Assembly: GCF_006716085.1 (NCBI RefSeq)
Contig: NZ_VFON01000001.1
Span: forward strand, 2,790,001-2,854,000
DNA length: 64,000 nucleotides
Source of the DNA: Leucobacter komagatae
Lineage (GTDB): Bacteria > Actinomycetota > Actinomycetes > Actinomycetales > Microbacteriaceae
Direction: 5' to 3'
Every line of letters begins with the position of its first letter. Position 1 is the first letter of the stretch. This document shows positions 1-8,471 of this stretch, one piece after another. Under the pieces are notes generated by a model that was not told where the DNA came from, ran no database searches, and saw only the letters and a program-made list of their open reading frames with translations. The position numbers were made by a program, and so were the translations under genes.

Positions 1-740
1 GGTGTCTGACCACCGATCCTGGTATGGGGTCGATGATGATTGTAGGGATGAAGCCGGGCATCGTATCTTGCGGCCCTGGCCTCGCTATTGTCATACGTCG
101 TCGCGTATGCCCACTCGTGCGCAAGGGTCTGGTCAAACCGCTCTACTTTCTCGCGCTGGTTTGAGGACAATACGGGCAACTGTAGCAATGCCTCGCTTCA
201 TCACCAAGTGCAGTATCAAACGCGCCAGAGCTGCATGGCGATCCGTTGCCGGTCAAGGCTTCACGTTCCTCGATACCTGCGTTCTCAAGAGCATTCGTGC
301 TCGTTCTCAGAATCGGGCGGCGGTCTCCTATCGTTCATCCCTCTCACTATCTCGGAATACCCGAGCCGGGAGTGATCATCGACGCCGTGATGCAAATCCG
401 GTATCCGCGACAGGGACGCTCCCGCCTAAGTGCCGCTGTCTGGGCTGCCTTCGCCAGGCGGTGTGGCATCGAGCCGCGACCTTGGACTCTTCCGTTCCCC
501 CGTCAGGAGTGATGCCGAGCTTCTTGACATCAACAAGTGCGGGGTCGCCTGGGTCTTCACGCCCGCGCCTCACTACCGGAAGGGTTGTTGGGCTGCGAGC
601 CAGATCACTTGAGCGACGTGTGCCCCACTGGCCCAGTACCCGTGGGGTCATTTCTTGGTTGTCGCGGTCGAGACTGGGGAACCGTCCGCAGCAGGACTGA
701 TAGCTCTTCCGTGAGTGAAGGCCCCCGCGGCAATGCATTC
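1..740 (-). pseudogene. IS481-family transposase remnant, frameshifted, cut by window edge
   Basis: Read on the minus strand, the typical IS481-family order is visible but spread over different frames. Near 538-512 is LVDVKKLGITPDGG (first catalytic Asp), near 375-345 DDHSRLGYSE, near 275-220 EREALTGNGS, and from about 172 to 1 REKVERF, LAHEWAYATTYDNSEARAA and YNHHRPHTRIGGQTP (third catalytic residue is the Glu of KVERF). Family members have LTDNG where this copy reads LTGNG, so the second catalytic Asp is lost. At least two frameshifts separate the blocks, so it cannot make an active enzyme. No terminal inverted repeat is visible, and the C-terminal end lies outside the window. The N-terminal part above about 740 is too degraded to delimit. 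It borders the lower-GC segment and marks past insertion activity. Confidence 0.85.
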
Positions 741-937
741 CGTCCGGCTAAGGTGAGGGACGTACTGGCGCGGGGCAAGAAGACCGCAGGTCTGGGAATT
801 GAGCGTGGTAGCACACGTCTTGTTGGAGGTCTTCATCTATCTCGAGTGTTCACAACGTCCCGAGGAACTACACTTAGTTCTCATTCTCCTGGAGTCGTCG
901 TCAGAAACTCACATAGGCCAAGCGCTGTGACCCGTTC

Positions 938-2110
938 TCAAAATCCGTTGATCAGCTTCAGGGGGGCAAGAGAAGTGCTAGCCGAAAGCAGGGCCGCGAA
1001 TGCCGAAGCGTGAAAATGCACTGTGTCGATATGGCTGCCGGTGTTCTCGCCCGTGTCGACATGAATCTCGAGTTTGTCTCCAATGTCTAGCGCCTCGGCA
1101 AGCTGCTTGAGCCCCTCAGTACAGTGCGGGTCATTTTGTGAGGTCAAGATAGTGCATCTTGTGATTCCATGGCGGGCTGGGACAGCTGCAAATGAATCCC
1201 AAAAAATGCTATCGACAGCGGATGAAGCTCCTGGGGCGTCGGTGCCTGCAATGGTGCGCAGTATATTCGGTCTGTTCTCGGTCAAGTAGGCTCCGACCGC
1301 GAGTTGAGGAGAGACGAGTATGAGAACGCATTGCGGAATCCTGGCGCTCACAGCCAGAGCACTCGACGCTCCCTTTGACATGCCGGCAAGAATGACTTGA
1401 TCCCAGGCATAGCCTTCTTCGGCAACGTAGGCCTCGATGAACCGTGCCGTTGCAGCGAGCAGACGGCTGTCGCCCTCCAGTGCGAGATGATAGGTGAAAT
1501 TGGTTGCAAACTCATCGTGGAGGAAAACAATCCTTCCGCGGTTGGTGCTCAACGCATCACCCTGCGCTCCATCAAAGTCAACCCAATGAGGTTTTGAGCG
1601 GATCGAAGTGAACAAGAAAATGATCGAAGTGTTCGCCTTCCGCTCTGGTTTGACCGAGAACGGGATTCTGATGCCGGTGCTTGTGTCTGCCCAGAACAAC
1701 TCGGTTCTCAGAGCCCTAGTGAGCGCATCGCGTGTGGAGAGAATGATCTGCGACGCCGCATTCGCAAGTGAAGCAGGGGTCGTCGACTTTCTCGCCGCCG
1801 CGGAGTCGATCTGGAACCGTTCGGGCCGATCTTGCTCTCGTGTGAACCCGATGCCTTCTCTTGTGAGCGCGTCGCCTATCCGGTCGCACCAGGCAGAGTC
1901 GCGGGTGACAAGTGTTACTGGATGGCCGATCGGATCCGGGTCGACATCAAATGCTAGCGTCGGGCCGGTCCTGGGTCTCCATTCGTGAGTGCTGAGTGTC
2001 GCGCCCCAGATCTGACAGCGGGACCATCTTTGGGAGGAGAGTAGGTCTGTGAGTTGAATGTGAACCGCAAGCAGTCTTTCGGACGACTTCTCTATCTGTC
2101 CCCACCCCAT
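938..2110 (-). CDS. Alpha/beta-hydrolase fold protein of the surface polysaccharide cluster
   Basis: This 390-residue protein has an alpha/beta-hydrolase core in its C-terminal two thirds. The nucleophile elbow is GMSKGAS, a candidate acid is in the TSQNDPHC segment, and a candidate histidine is in VHFHAS near the C-terminus. The N-terminal about 110 residues match nothing I recognise. No signal peptide or membrane segment is evident. The ATG at 2110 has a GGAG Shine-Dalgarno element 8 nt upstream. It follows a polysaccharide pyruvyl transferase in the same direction and lies in the lower-GC end of the cluster, so a role in acylating or deacylating a surface glycan, like hydrolase-fold proteins near other capsule loci, is plausible but inferred. 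Substrate unknown. Confidence 0.7.
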   Translation of the reverse strand: MGWGQIEKSSERLLAVHIQLTDLLSSQRWSRCQIWGATLSTHEWRPRTGPTLAFDVDPDPIGHPVTLVTRDSAWCDRIGDALTREGIGFTREQDRPERFQIDSAAARKSTTPASLANAASQIILSTRDALTRALRTELFWADTSTGIRIPFSVKPERKANTSIIFLFTSIRSKPHWVDFDGAQGDALSTNRGRIVFLHDEFATNFTYHLALEGDSRLLAATARFIEAYVAEEGYAWDQVILAGMSKGASSALAVSARIPQCVLILVSPQLAVGAYLTENRPNILRTIAGTDAPGASSAVDSIFWDSFAAVPARHGITRCTILTSQNDPHCTEGLKQLAEALDIGDKLEIHVDTGENTGSHIDTVHFHASAFAALLSASTSLAPLKLINGF

Positions 2111-2370
2111 CGCTAGTCTCCAACTCTATGATGAACTGTCGCAAGGAGAGCCCTGCGTGCTACTTAAAGCAAACGCCAAAACTTGCACGGTCGCGCGCTT
2201 ACAGCTGAGCCTACAAGCACTTGTTGACCTCGGGACCGTCATCGACCATAAAGTGTTTGAACCTCAGTGGATGTTTCCCGACTTCGCTGCTGAGCCCTTC
2301 AGCTGCAACTAAGGACGACGGGTGGGTCTCTGGCTGCGTAGAACACCGGAGTTCTTCACGAATCCCCGAA

Positions 2371-3180
2371 CTAATCTCTGAAAGGGCAAGCGCTGAGCAA
2401 GGGACCCAGATCCAGGTTGACCGGGCGGCGGTCAAAATTCATGTCGTTTAGCAGCGTTGACGCTGTTAACCCGGGTGCATGAAGGCGATATGGTTGCGGA
2501 TCTCGAGTTTTCCCAACGCTGATCAAGTAATCCCAGTACTTAAACTCAAGTCCCTTGGGAGTGGGAGAGTCGAGCCAGGCGTTCGGGATTCCATAGGCGT
2601 CCGCGATGATCAGGCCGTGGAGCGACGTGGAAATGATTTTCTCGCAAGCAAGGAAACTGTCGAGAACTTCTTCAATATTGTCATTGCGAAGAAAAATTGG
2701 CTTTACACCAGGGATGGCATGTTTGTTCCGATTCGATTCGGACCAGCGTAGAACGATACCAAGCTCGTGGGTTTTCTCGACGTCAGGTGAATAGAACGCT
2801 GGTACGAGTAGGGCTGGGTCGCCATACACCCGAGGGCATGAAATCTTGTTTCGCTCAAGAATGTTCCGAGTTAGAGGTCCACGGACGGCCCTGTACTCAG
2901 CGTTTGTTGCAAGCTGGGAAGGCGTCTCTGTGCCAAAGGAACCGGTGCCCCAAACGATGCTCTCGTTTCCGGCGTGACTAAGGATCGATCCGATGGATAG
3001 ATATGAGCGAGAGTGCCTCGCTGCAAATGAAACTGGTTTTCCAGAGATGTGTTGGGCTAGCCAGGGGGATAAGGCATCGCCAAAATTCGGCTTGATGTCC
3101 CACCAATGCAAGGGAATCTGGCCTTCTGTCTCCAGCTTCACTGTGCTTCTCCCTCTGGTTGCATGATCGACGATCTTCAT
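2371..3180 (-). CDS. Polysaccharide pyruvyl transferase family protein
   Basis: This 269-residue protein has the pattern of the polysaccharide pyruvyl transferase family (PF04230), which transfers pyruvate from phosphoenolpyruvate to sugars of cell-wall or exopolysaccharides as ketals. Visible marks are the N-terminal NFGDALSPWLAQ block, RAVRGPLTRNIL, GDPALLVPAFY in the middle and ISTSLHGLIIADAYGIP near residue 200, the conserved acceptor/PEP-binding region. No signal peptide or membrane span is seen, so it is cytoplasmic. The ATG at 3180 is preceded only by a weak GGGAAG. It is read with the polysaccharide genes to its right but separated from them by 221 bp. Base composition is clearly poorer in GC than the export genes, suggesting horizontal transfer. 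Confidence 0.85.
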   Translation of the reverse strand: MKIVDHATRGRSTVKLETEGQIPLHWWDIKPNFGDALSPWLAQHISGKPVSFAARHSRSYLSIGSILSHAGNESIVWGTGSFGTETPSQLATNAEYRAVRGPLTRNILERNKISCPRVYGDPALLVPAFYSPDVEKTHELGIVLRWSESNRNKHAIPGVKPIFLRNDNIEEVLDSFLACEKIISTSLHGLIIADAYGIPNAWLDSPTPKGLEFKYWDYLISVGKTRDPQPYRLHAPGLTASTLLNDMNFDRRPVNLDLGPLLSACPFRD

Positions 3181-3401
3181 CGCTTCCCGAACTAGATTCT
3201 ATCCTATGGATTAGCTGAGAGTCTCCAGTTCGTTGCGTCGTCAGCGTAGGTTGTGTCGTGTGTAGTTTGGACTTTGCCTAGCGCAGATAGATATCAGGGT
3301 GACCGGCATAGAGCTCGGTGAAGGTGCAGCCAGCCTCAAAACGAGTCTGCGGCGTTAGACCTTAATCCACGGTAGCTGCTTTGAAATGCCTTTGCATCTG
3401 G

Positions 3402-4376
3402 TTACACAAGCCGGTACGCGAGCCCCATGTATTTTCGTTCCGAGGAGATGCTTGAGTAGTCGGTCACCACGACTGTGGCTGCTCCAAAGATCTCATATGA
3501 AGTCAAACCAATGCACCGCAGGGCCTCATTTGTAAAAACTATTGCGTTGATGTTCTCAAAAGAAGTCTCGTCTCTCGGGTGTGGTTTGACTACGATGCGC
3601 GCACCGAAAGCTGTTGCAAGCTGGGAGATTGCCTCCGGTATCGCGGGCCGGTGCGAATCGAACGGGCTGCCGCTCACTCGAACCTCGCGCCCGCGCCGAG
3701 TCACTCTATACGTCGGCGCCCAAACGACGAGCGGCTTCGTCGGGTCCAGCCCAAGCTTCTCAAGTATCGAGGTGTCCCCGACAGACCTGCGCATAATCTC
3801 GAGGCGCGGCATATACTCGATCACCTCGGTGTCGGGCGGTAGTTTGTACTCCTTGAGCTGCTGTTCGACCCACTGTGGCGTGATCGAGGCGAGCACGTTC
3901 GTTGGTGCGCGGAAGGTCGTGTCTGGCTTGGGGCCGCTGCCGTGCGTGAGGTGAACGTGGCGCCGCTTCTTCGAGAAGTCTCGCCCGGGAAGCAGCACGT
4001 GCGTGGAGTACGTATCGCGGCTGCGACGGTACGCGCCGAGCAGCGCCCGGTAGCTGAGCTTCCGGTACTCCAGCTGCGGAGGCATCTCGAGTTCGAGGCG
4101 TCGCGCTGCCATGCCAACGGCAATACGAGAGATCTCGGGCGACGGGGTGACGAGCACGATGCGGTCGAACTCCCCACTGTCGCCGAGGAACACCGCCTGC
4201 ACTGTGGCGTTCTCTTCATCTGCGTTGAGCGTGACGATCGCCGCATGACGAGGTTGCGGCCGAGTCATGGAGAGCGTCGCCGTCGTGATGATTGAGCGAG
4301 CCTCGCGAACAGCTCGCCCCCATCCTCTGGAGACTAGGTGCCCGCGGCGCAGGCGGGCGAGGAGGGTCTCGGGCAT
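3402..4376 (-). CDS. CDP-glycerol/ribitol phosphotransferase-like protein, C-terminally short
   Basis: The 324-residue product resembles the TagF/CDP-glycerol glycerophosphotransferase family (PF04464), which polymerises polyol-phosphate onto lipid-linked wall polymers. HLTHGSGPKP (residues about 141-150), KPLVVWAPTYR, ARIVVKPHPRDE and VVVTDYSSIS fit the family blocks. The frame stops about 18 residues after DYSSIS, whereas relatives continue for a further 60-90 residues closing the C-terminal Rossmann domain. The protein is therefore probably truncated or altered by a frameshift near 3410-3440, and its activity is doubtful. The ATG at 4376 lies 6 nt after the stop of the exporter ATPase, so it is co-transcribed with tagGH-like genes, consistent with teichoic-acid-like polymer synthesis. 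The GC drop of the cluster begins near its 3' end. Confidence 0.75.
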   Translation of the reverse strand: MPETLLARLRRGHLVSRGWGRAVREARSIITTATLSMTRPQPRHAAIVTLNADEENATVQAVFLGDSGEFDRIVLVTPSPEISRIAVGMAARRLELEMPPQLEYRKLSYRALLGAYRRSRDTYSTHVLLPGRDFSKKRRHVHLTHGSGPKPDTTFRAPTNVLASITPQWVEQQLKEYKLPPDTEVIEYMPRLEIMRRSVGDTSILEKLGLDPTKPLVVWAPTYRVTRRGREVRVSGSPFDSHRPAIPEAISQLATAFGARIVVKPHPRDETSFENINAIVFTNEALRCIGLTSYEIFGAATVVVTDYSSISSERKYMGLAYRLV

Positions 4377-4382
4377 AGCGAG

Positions 4383-5102
4383 TTACTTCTTCTTTGGGGC
4401 GATGATCTTGAGCGCCTCGTCGAGCGAGCCGTCGTGAACCTTGCGCCCACGCTCGAGCACAATCCCGCGGTCGCAAAGCTTTTTGAGCTGAGCAGCGCTA
4501 TGGCTGACGATGAACATCGTTTTGCCCTGTTCTTTGAGCTCTTTGAGCTTGGTGTTGCATTTCGCCTGAAACTCAGCGTCGCCCACCGACAATACCTCGT
4601 CTACAAGCAGAACGTCGAGTTCCGTGTGAATAGCAACTGAGAAGCCAAGCCGCGCATACATGCCGGAGGAGTAGCGCTTCACCTCGGTATCGATGAAGCC
4701 GGCGAGCTCCGAGAATTCGACGATCTGGTCGAAGCGCTCGTCGGTCTCCTTCTTCGTCATGCCAAGAATCGATGCGTTCATGTAGATGTTCTCGCGCCCC
4801 GTGAGCTCGGGGTGGAAGCCAGCCCCGACCTCGAGCAGGCCCGCGATGCGCCCCCGCACACGGATCCAGCCGTCGCTCGGGCGGAGCACGCCCGACAGTA
4901 GCTTGAGCGTCGTCGACTTGCCTGAGCCGTTCTTGCCCATGAGCGCGACGGCCTCACCCGGCCGTACCTCGAAGCTCAGCCCGTTGACGGCGGTGAACTC
5001 CTCGGCGATCGTGCGCCGCTGCACGGCGTCCATCACCGTCCGCTTGAGCGAGCGCGCGTGACGCAACTTGAACCGCTTCGAGACGTCTTCGAAGACGATC
5101 AT
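4383..5102 (-). CDS. ABC-2 polysaccharide/teichoic acid exporter, ATP-binding subunit
   Basis: ATPase of a TagH/Wzt-type exporter that pairs with the permease encoded just upstream to flip lipid-linked polymers across the membrane. Starting at ATG 5102, the protein is 239 residues and opens with MIVFEDVSKRFKLRHARSLK, as in the family. Walker A is GKNGSGKST, the signature is RYSSGMYARLGF (the YSSGM form typical of O-antigen/teichoic exporters rather than LSGGQ), and Walker B is LDVLLVDEVLSVGD. A longer frame reaches back to 5195, but this would overlap the permease by 80 nt and adds no conserved sequence. The ATG follows the permease stop by 13 nt. No C-terminal polymer-recognition domain is present, so it is the short type. 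Confidence 0.93.
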   Translation of the reverse strand: MIVFEDVSKRFKLRHARSLKRTVMDAVQRRTIAEEFTAVNGLSFEVRPGEAVALMGKNGSGKSTTLKLLSGVLRPSDGWIRVRGRIAGLLEVGAGFHPELTGRENIYMNASILGMTKKETDERFDQIVEFSELAGFIDTEVKRYSSGMYARLGFSVAIHTELDVLLVDEVLSVGDAEFQAKCNTKLKELKEQGKTMFIVSHSAAQLKKLCDRGIVLERGRKVHDGSLDEALKIIAPKKK

Positions 5103-5115
5103 CGGGTCTTGGTCG

Positions 5116-6048
5116 TCAGAGATTCTGGGCAAAATCACCCTCCAGTTTGCGGAATACGACCTGGCCGAGCAGCAGCGTGCCGAGCGCGATACCAAAGCCC
5201 CCGATTGTGTTGGTCAGTAGGAAGTCTGGTGTGCTCGGTTCGAGGACAGCCGGTGCCCAAAACGACAGGTGGAAGAGCTCCACAGACACCGACACTGGAT
5301 TCACCATGTAGAGCTGATAGATCCACGCCGGCAAGACGTCTCGCATGCGCTCATGCAAGTAGAGAACCGGTGACATCCAGATCGCGAACATTAGCAGCAC
5401 GTCGATGATGTTCTTTGCGTCTCTGAACGCTACGTTGATGGCCCCAAAGAAGAGGCCAAGCCCGAGAGTGAACATGAGGACGATTAAGAGAGCGAGGAGC
5501 ACGTATAGAGGGGTAAGCCAACTTGTGACCCGCACACCATAGATTGCACTCACGATGATGAGCAGTATGAGTTGCGGTAGGAAGTGAATGAAAGCTGAAC
5601 CCACTGCAGAAACGGGAAACAGTTCGCGAGGCAAGTAGATCTTTTTCACGAGCGAGGAGTTCGCGGTGATCGAGTTGGTTGCAGCTCGAGTAGCCTCGCC
5701 GTAGAAGTTGAGCAGAATGATTCCCGAGAAGAGATACAGCGGGAAAAGCTCGATACCGCGATCTACTCCAAGGACGATTCCGATCATGAAGAAATACATG
5801 AAGAATTGGATCGCGGGCTTCACGTACGACCAGCCCCAGCCCATCACCGAGCCGTAGTACCTGGTTGAGGTGCCCCGCTTCAGCAGCATCGCCAGTAGAT
5901 GCGGATAACGGAATGTATCGAGTAGCCAGCGGCTGTCGCCCGGTGCCCGATAGCGCGCGTCGTCGAGCGGGGAGAGTTTCGGGCGCGACGCAGCGCGCCG
6001 CTCACCGCCCTGCACCACGCGCACGGGCTGGGTGTCGTCAAGCGTCAT
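5116..6048 (-). CDS. ABC-2 polysaccharide/teichoic acid exporter, permease
   Basis: Integral membrane subunit of the exporter, TagG/Wzm type, 310 residues. A 65-residue cytoplasmic N-terminus is followed by about six membrane segments, including AIQFFMYFFMIGIVLGV, LFSGIILLNFYGEA, FLPQLILLIIVSAIYGV, VLLALLIVLMFTLGLGLFFG and the final IGGFGIALGTLLLGQVVF. RYYGSVMGWGWSYVKPA and NVAFRDAKNIIDVLLMFAIWMSPVLY are characteristic of ABC-2 exporters of surface polymers. Its ATG (6048) directly abuts the stop of the UDP-glucose dehydrogenase gene, and the ATPase follows, so these genes form one operon. It would export the polymer built by the sugar transferase and glycosyltransferases upstream. Confidence 0.93.
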   Translation of the reverse strand: MTLDDTQPVRVVQGGERRAASRPKLSPLDDARYRAPGDSRWLLDTFRYPHLLAMLLKRGTSTRYYGSVMGWGWSYVKPAIQFFMYFFMIGIVLGVDRGIELFPLYLFSGIILLNFYGEATRAATNSITANSSLVKKIYLPRELFPVSAVGSAFIHFLPQLILLIIVSAIYGVRVTSWLTPLYVLLALLIVLMFTLGLGLFFGAINVAFRDAKNIIDVLLMFAIWMSPVLYLHERMRDVLPAWIYQLYMVNPVSVSVELFHLSFWAPAVLEPSTPDFLLTNTIGGFGIALGTLLLGQVVFRKLEGDFAQNL

Positions 6049-7401
6049 TCAGCGTCTCCCAATTCCACGGTACTTCCATCCGGCGGCCGACCACGCTTCG
6101 CGGTCAAGGCAGTTACGCCCGTCAAACACGGTGCGGCCCGCAACAAGCGCTCCCGCGCGGACGGGGTCGAGCAGTCGGTACTCGGCCCACTCGGTAGCGA
6201 GGACAAGGCACTCTGCGTCGCGGAGCGCGTGGTCGAGGCTCGCCTCAAGGCTCAGCTCAGGATACCGGCCGGCCACGTTCGGCAGCGCTGCCGGGTCGGT
6301 CAGGGTCACTATTGAACCAAGTCTGTGCAGCGCGCGGGCGATATCGATCGCGGGAGAGTCACGAATGTCGTCAGACTCAGGCTTAAAGGCGGCACCGAGC
6401 ACGGTGACGCGGCGGCCCACAACGCTGCCACCGAAGTGCTCAGCGACAGCCTCTACGATGCGCGCGCGCTGCCCGAGGTTGATCTCGTCGACCTGGGCGA
6501 GCAGCGCAGCCGGAGCGGCAGCGCCGAGCTCGGTCGCGCGGGCCGCGAACGCGCGGATGTCCTTCGGTAGGCAGCCGCCTCCGAATCCGATGCCGGCGCG
6601 GAGATAGTGCGGGCCGATCCTCTCGTCGTGACCGAGCGCCTCGGCGAGACCAACAACGTCTGCGCCGGCCCGCTCGGCGACATCGGCCATCGCGTTCATG
6701 AACGAGATGCGGGTGGCAAGGTACGCGTTCGCGGCACCCTTGACGAGCTCTGCGGTGGGCAGGTCGGTCACGACGAGGGGCGTTCCAAGCTCGAGCATCG
6801 TCGCGTATGCCCGACGGAGCATGTTGAGGGCGCCAGAGGAGCCGGCGGATGCAGACGGCCCGCTTTCCTCAACTGCAGACACCCCGACCACGATGCGGTC
6901 GGGCGAGAGGCTGTCGGCGATCGCGCGCCCCTCCCGCAGGAACTCGGGGTTCCACACGAGCGTCGCGCCCGCGCCCTCAACGAGGCCCGAGAGCCGCGCT
7001 GCCGTGCCCACGGGAACCGTCGACTTGCCGGCCACGACCGACCCCGGCCGAAGGTGGGGGATGAGCACCTCGGTCGCGCTGAACAGCGCGCGAAGGTCTG
7101 CCGCATCGCTGCCCTCAGACTGGGGCGTGCCAACGCACACGAAATGCAGGTCAGCAGTGGCCGCCACCGCGATGTCCGTCGAGAACCGCAGGCGGCCCGA
7201 CGCGAGGCCCGCGGTCAGCCGCTCGGGCAACCCCGGTTCAAAGAACGGTGCCTCGCCTGAGGCAAGCAGCGCGATGCGCTCGTCAGAGACGTCGATGCCG
7301 ACGACGTCGTGCCCGAGCGCGGCCATCGCCACCGCGTGCACGGTGCCGAGGTAGCCGCAGCCGATCACCGAGATACTCAGCGGGGTCGTGGGACCGCTCA
7401 T
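6049..7401 (-). CDS. UDP-glucose/GDP-mannose dehydrogenase family protein (UDP-glucose 6-dehydrogenase)
   Basis: This 450-residue cytoplasmic enzyme oxidises a UDP-sugar with two NAD to the uronic acid, most likely UDP-glucose to UDP-glucuronate. The N-terminal Rossmann motif is ISVIGCGYLGTVHA. The central domain has the conserved EFLREGRAIADSLSPDR block and ELVKGAANAYLATRISFMN, and the catalytic cysteine lies in GFGGGCLPKDIRAF. The C-terminal UDP-binding domain begins near VTVLGAAFKPESDDIRDSPA. Length matches the family. Its ATG overlaps the end of the preceding glycosyltransferase gene by 4 nt (ATGA), and its stop touches the exporter permease, so it provides a uronic acid donor for the same polymer. 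Confidence 0.95.
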   Translation of the reverse strand: MSGPTTPLSISVIGCGYLGTVHAVAMAALGHDVVGIDVSDERIALLASGEAPFFEPGLPERLTAGLASGRLRFSTDIAVAATADLHFVCVGTPQSEGSDAADLRALFSATEVLIPHLRPGSVVAGKSTVPVGTAARLSGLVEGAGATLVWNPEFLREGRAIADSLSPDRIVVGVSAVEESGPSASAGSSGALNMLRRAYATMLELGTPLVVTDLPTAELVKGAANAYLATRISFMNAMADVAERAGADVVGLAEALGHDERIGPHYLRAGIGFGGGCLPKDIRAFAARATELGAAAPAALLAQVDEINLGQRARIVEAVAEHFGGSVVGRRVTVLGAAFKPESDDIRDSPAIDIARALHRLGSIVTLTDPAALPNVAGRYPELSLEASLDHALRDAECLVLATEWAEYRLLDPVRAGALVAGRTVFDGRNCLDREAWSAAGWKYRGIGRR

Positions 7402-8471
7402 GATGCGCCTCCGTCCGACAACGCCGCTGCACCGGGCGCGGCGACCTCACTAGCGGCGTCGGACACGTCGGACACGTCGGACGCATCGGCGCCGACCGCC
7501 CCAAGCGCCTTCCGCGCAGCGGCGAGCCCCGTACGCTGCTCCCGCGCTCGATCCGACCGCACCGTTCCCATCGATGCGACGAGATCCTCCCGCCGCGCCG
7601 CGAGCTCGCGCACCCCCGCCGCGATCTGTTCGGCCTCGGGCTCCGTGTAGAGCGCGCTGTCGCCGTAGAAGCCGCGCAGCTCGGGGAAGTCGCTCGTGAG
7701 CTGTGGGACGCCGGCGCCGAACGCCTCGTACCCTGCCCGCTGCATCGTGTGCGCGCGGGTTGTGAGCGCGACGACGCCGAGCGCGCCCCGCACGAGCGCG
7801 GCGTACTCCGCCTCGCTCACGAACCCGGTGAACGTGACGTTCGGGGGAGCCGCGGAAGCGACGTGCGCGGGCGCTCTGCCCGTCAGCTTCCACTCTGTCT
7901 CGGGAGTGAGCGCCGCCGCGGCGAGGATCGCTGCCACAGGCTCGTCATTCGCGTAGCTCAGCGGGCACAGCACATAGGCGCTGGGGCTGGCAACAGGGGA
8001 GGCCGCAGCAGCAGCAGCCCCAGCCTCCGCCGCAGCAACCGCGGGCCCCTCAACCACATCGTGCAGCACGATCGCGGGCACCCCGGCCCGCTCGCACACC
8101 TCTCGCAGGTGCGCGCCCGTGACGATCGCGGTGCCGCCGATCCTGCGCATGAACCACAGCGACGGGCGTAGCGCCCACGCCCACTTCGGGTCGAGGAAGA
8201 AGCCCGTGTGCAGATCGAAGACGAGGCGCTCGGGGCGCCTCCTCCCACCGACAAGCGCGAGCAGCGCGGGCGCGGGCGGCAGCATGAGCGCGACGCTCGG
8301 GGGCCGCTCTTCGCGGAGGATCCTGCGGGTCGCCCGCACCTGCCTGACGTACCTGCCGAGTAGCCCGAGCCGCGAGGGCAGATAGATGTAACGCGGCTCG
8401 AGGCCGAGCGCCGGAGCGAGGTCGGCGGTGCGGCCGTTCTGCCTCGTCCAACTGATGAAGACGCCGCTCAC
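7398..8471 (-). CDS. Glycosyltransferase, GT4/GT1-like
   Basis: The gene starts at GTG 8471, giving VSGVFISWTRQNGRTADLA, and overlaps the upstream glycosyltransferase by 4 nt (GTGA). A longer frame to 8804 reads as arginine-rich antisense-like sequence and is rejected. The 357-codon product has a two-domain GT-B layout. The N-terminal half contains LGLEPRYIYLPSRLGLLG and a hydrophobic PSVALMLPPAPALLALVGG. The C-terminal half has NVTFTGFVSEAEYAALVRGALGVVAL and the donor-binding region HTMQRAGYEAFGAGVPQL. An alanine-rich insert lies in the middle (near 7980-8040). It likely adds one sugar to the lipid-linked precursor at the cytoplasmic face. Donor and acceptor cannot be told from sequence. Confidence 0.82.
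   Translation of the reverse strand: MSGVFISWTRQNGRTADLAPALGLEPRYIYLPSRLGLLGRYVRQVRATRRILREERPPSVALMLPPAPALLALVGGRRRPERLVFDLHTGFFLDPKWAWALRPSLWFMRRIGGTAIVTGAHLREVCERAGVPAIVLHDVVEGPAVAAAEAGAAAAAASPVASPSAYVLCPLSYANDEPVAAILAAAALTPETEWKLTGRAPAHVASAAPPNVTFTGFVSEAEYAALVRGALGVVALTTRAHTMQRAGYEAFGAGVPQLTSDFPELRGFYGDSALYTEPEAEQIAAGVRELAARREDLVASMGTVRSDRAREQRTGLAAARKALGAVGADASDVSDVSDAASEVAAPGAAALSDGGAS

Noticed and set aside
3290-3370. Minus-strand 27-codon fragment (GLTPQTRFEAGCTFTELYAG and onward) between the pyruvyl transferase and the short glycosyltransferase
   Set aside because: Reads like protein sequence, but it is bounded by stops, has no start and matches nothing I recognise; possibly debris of a mobile gene.
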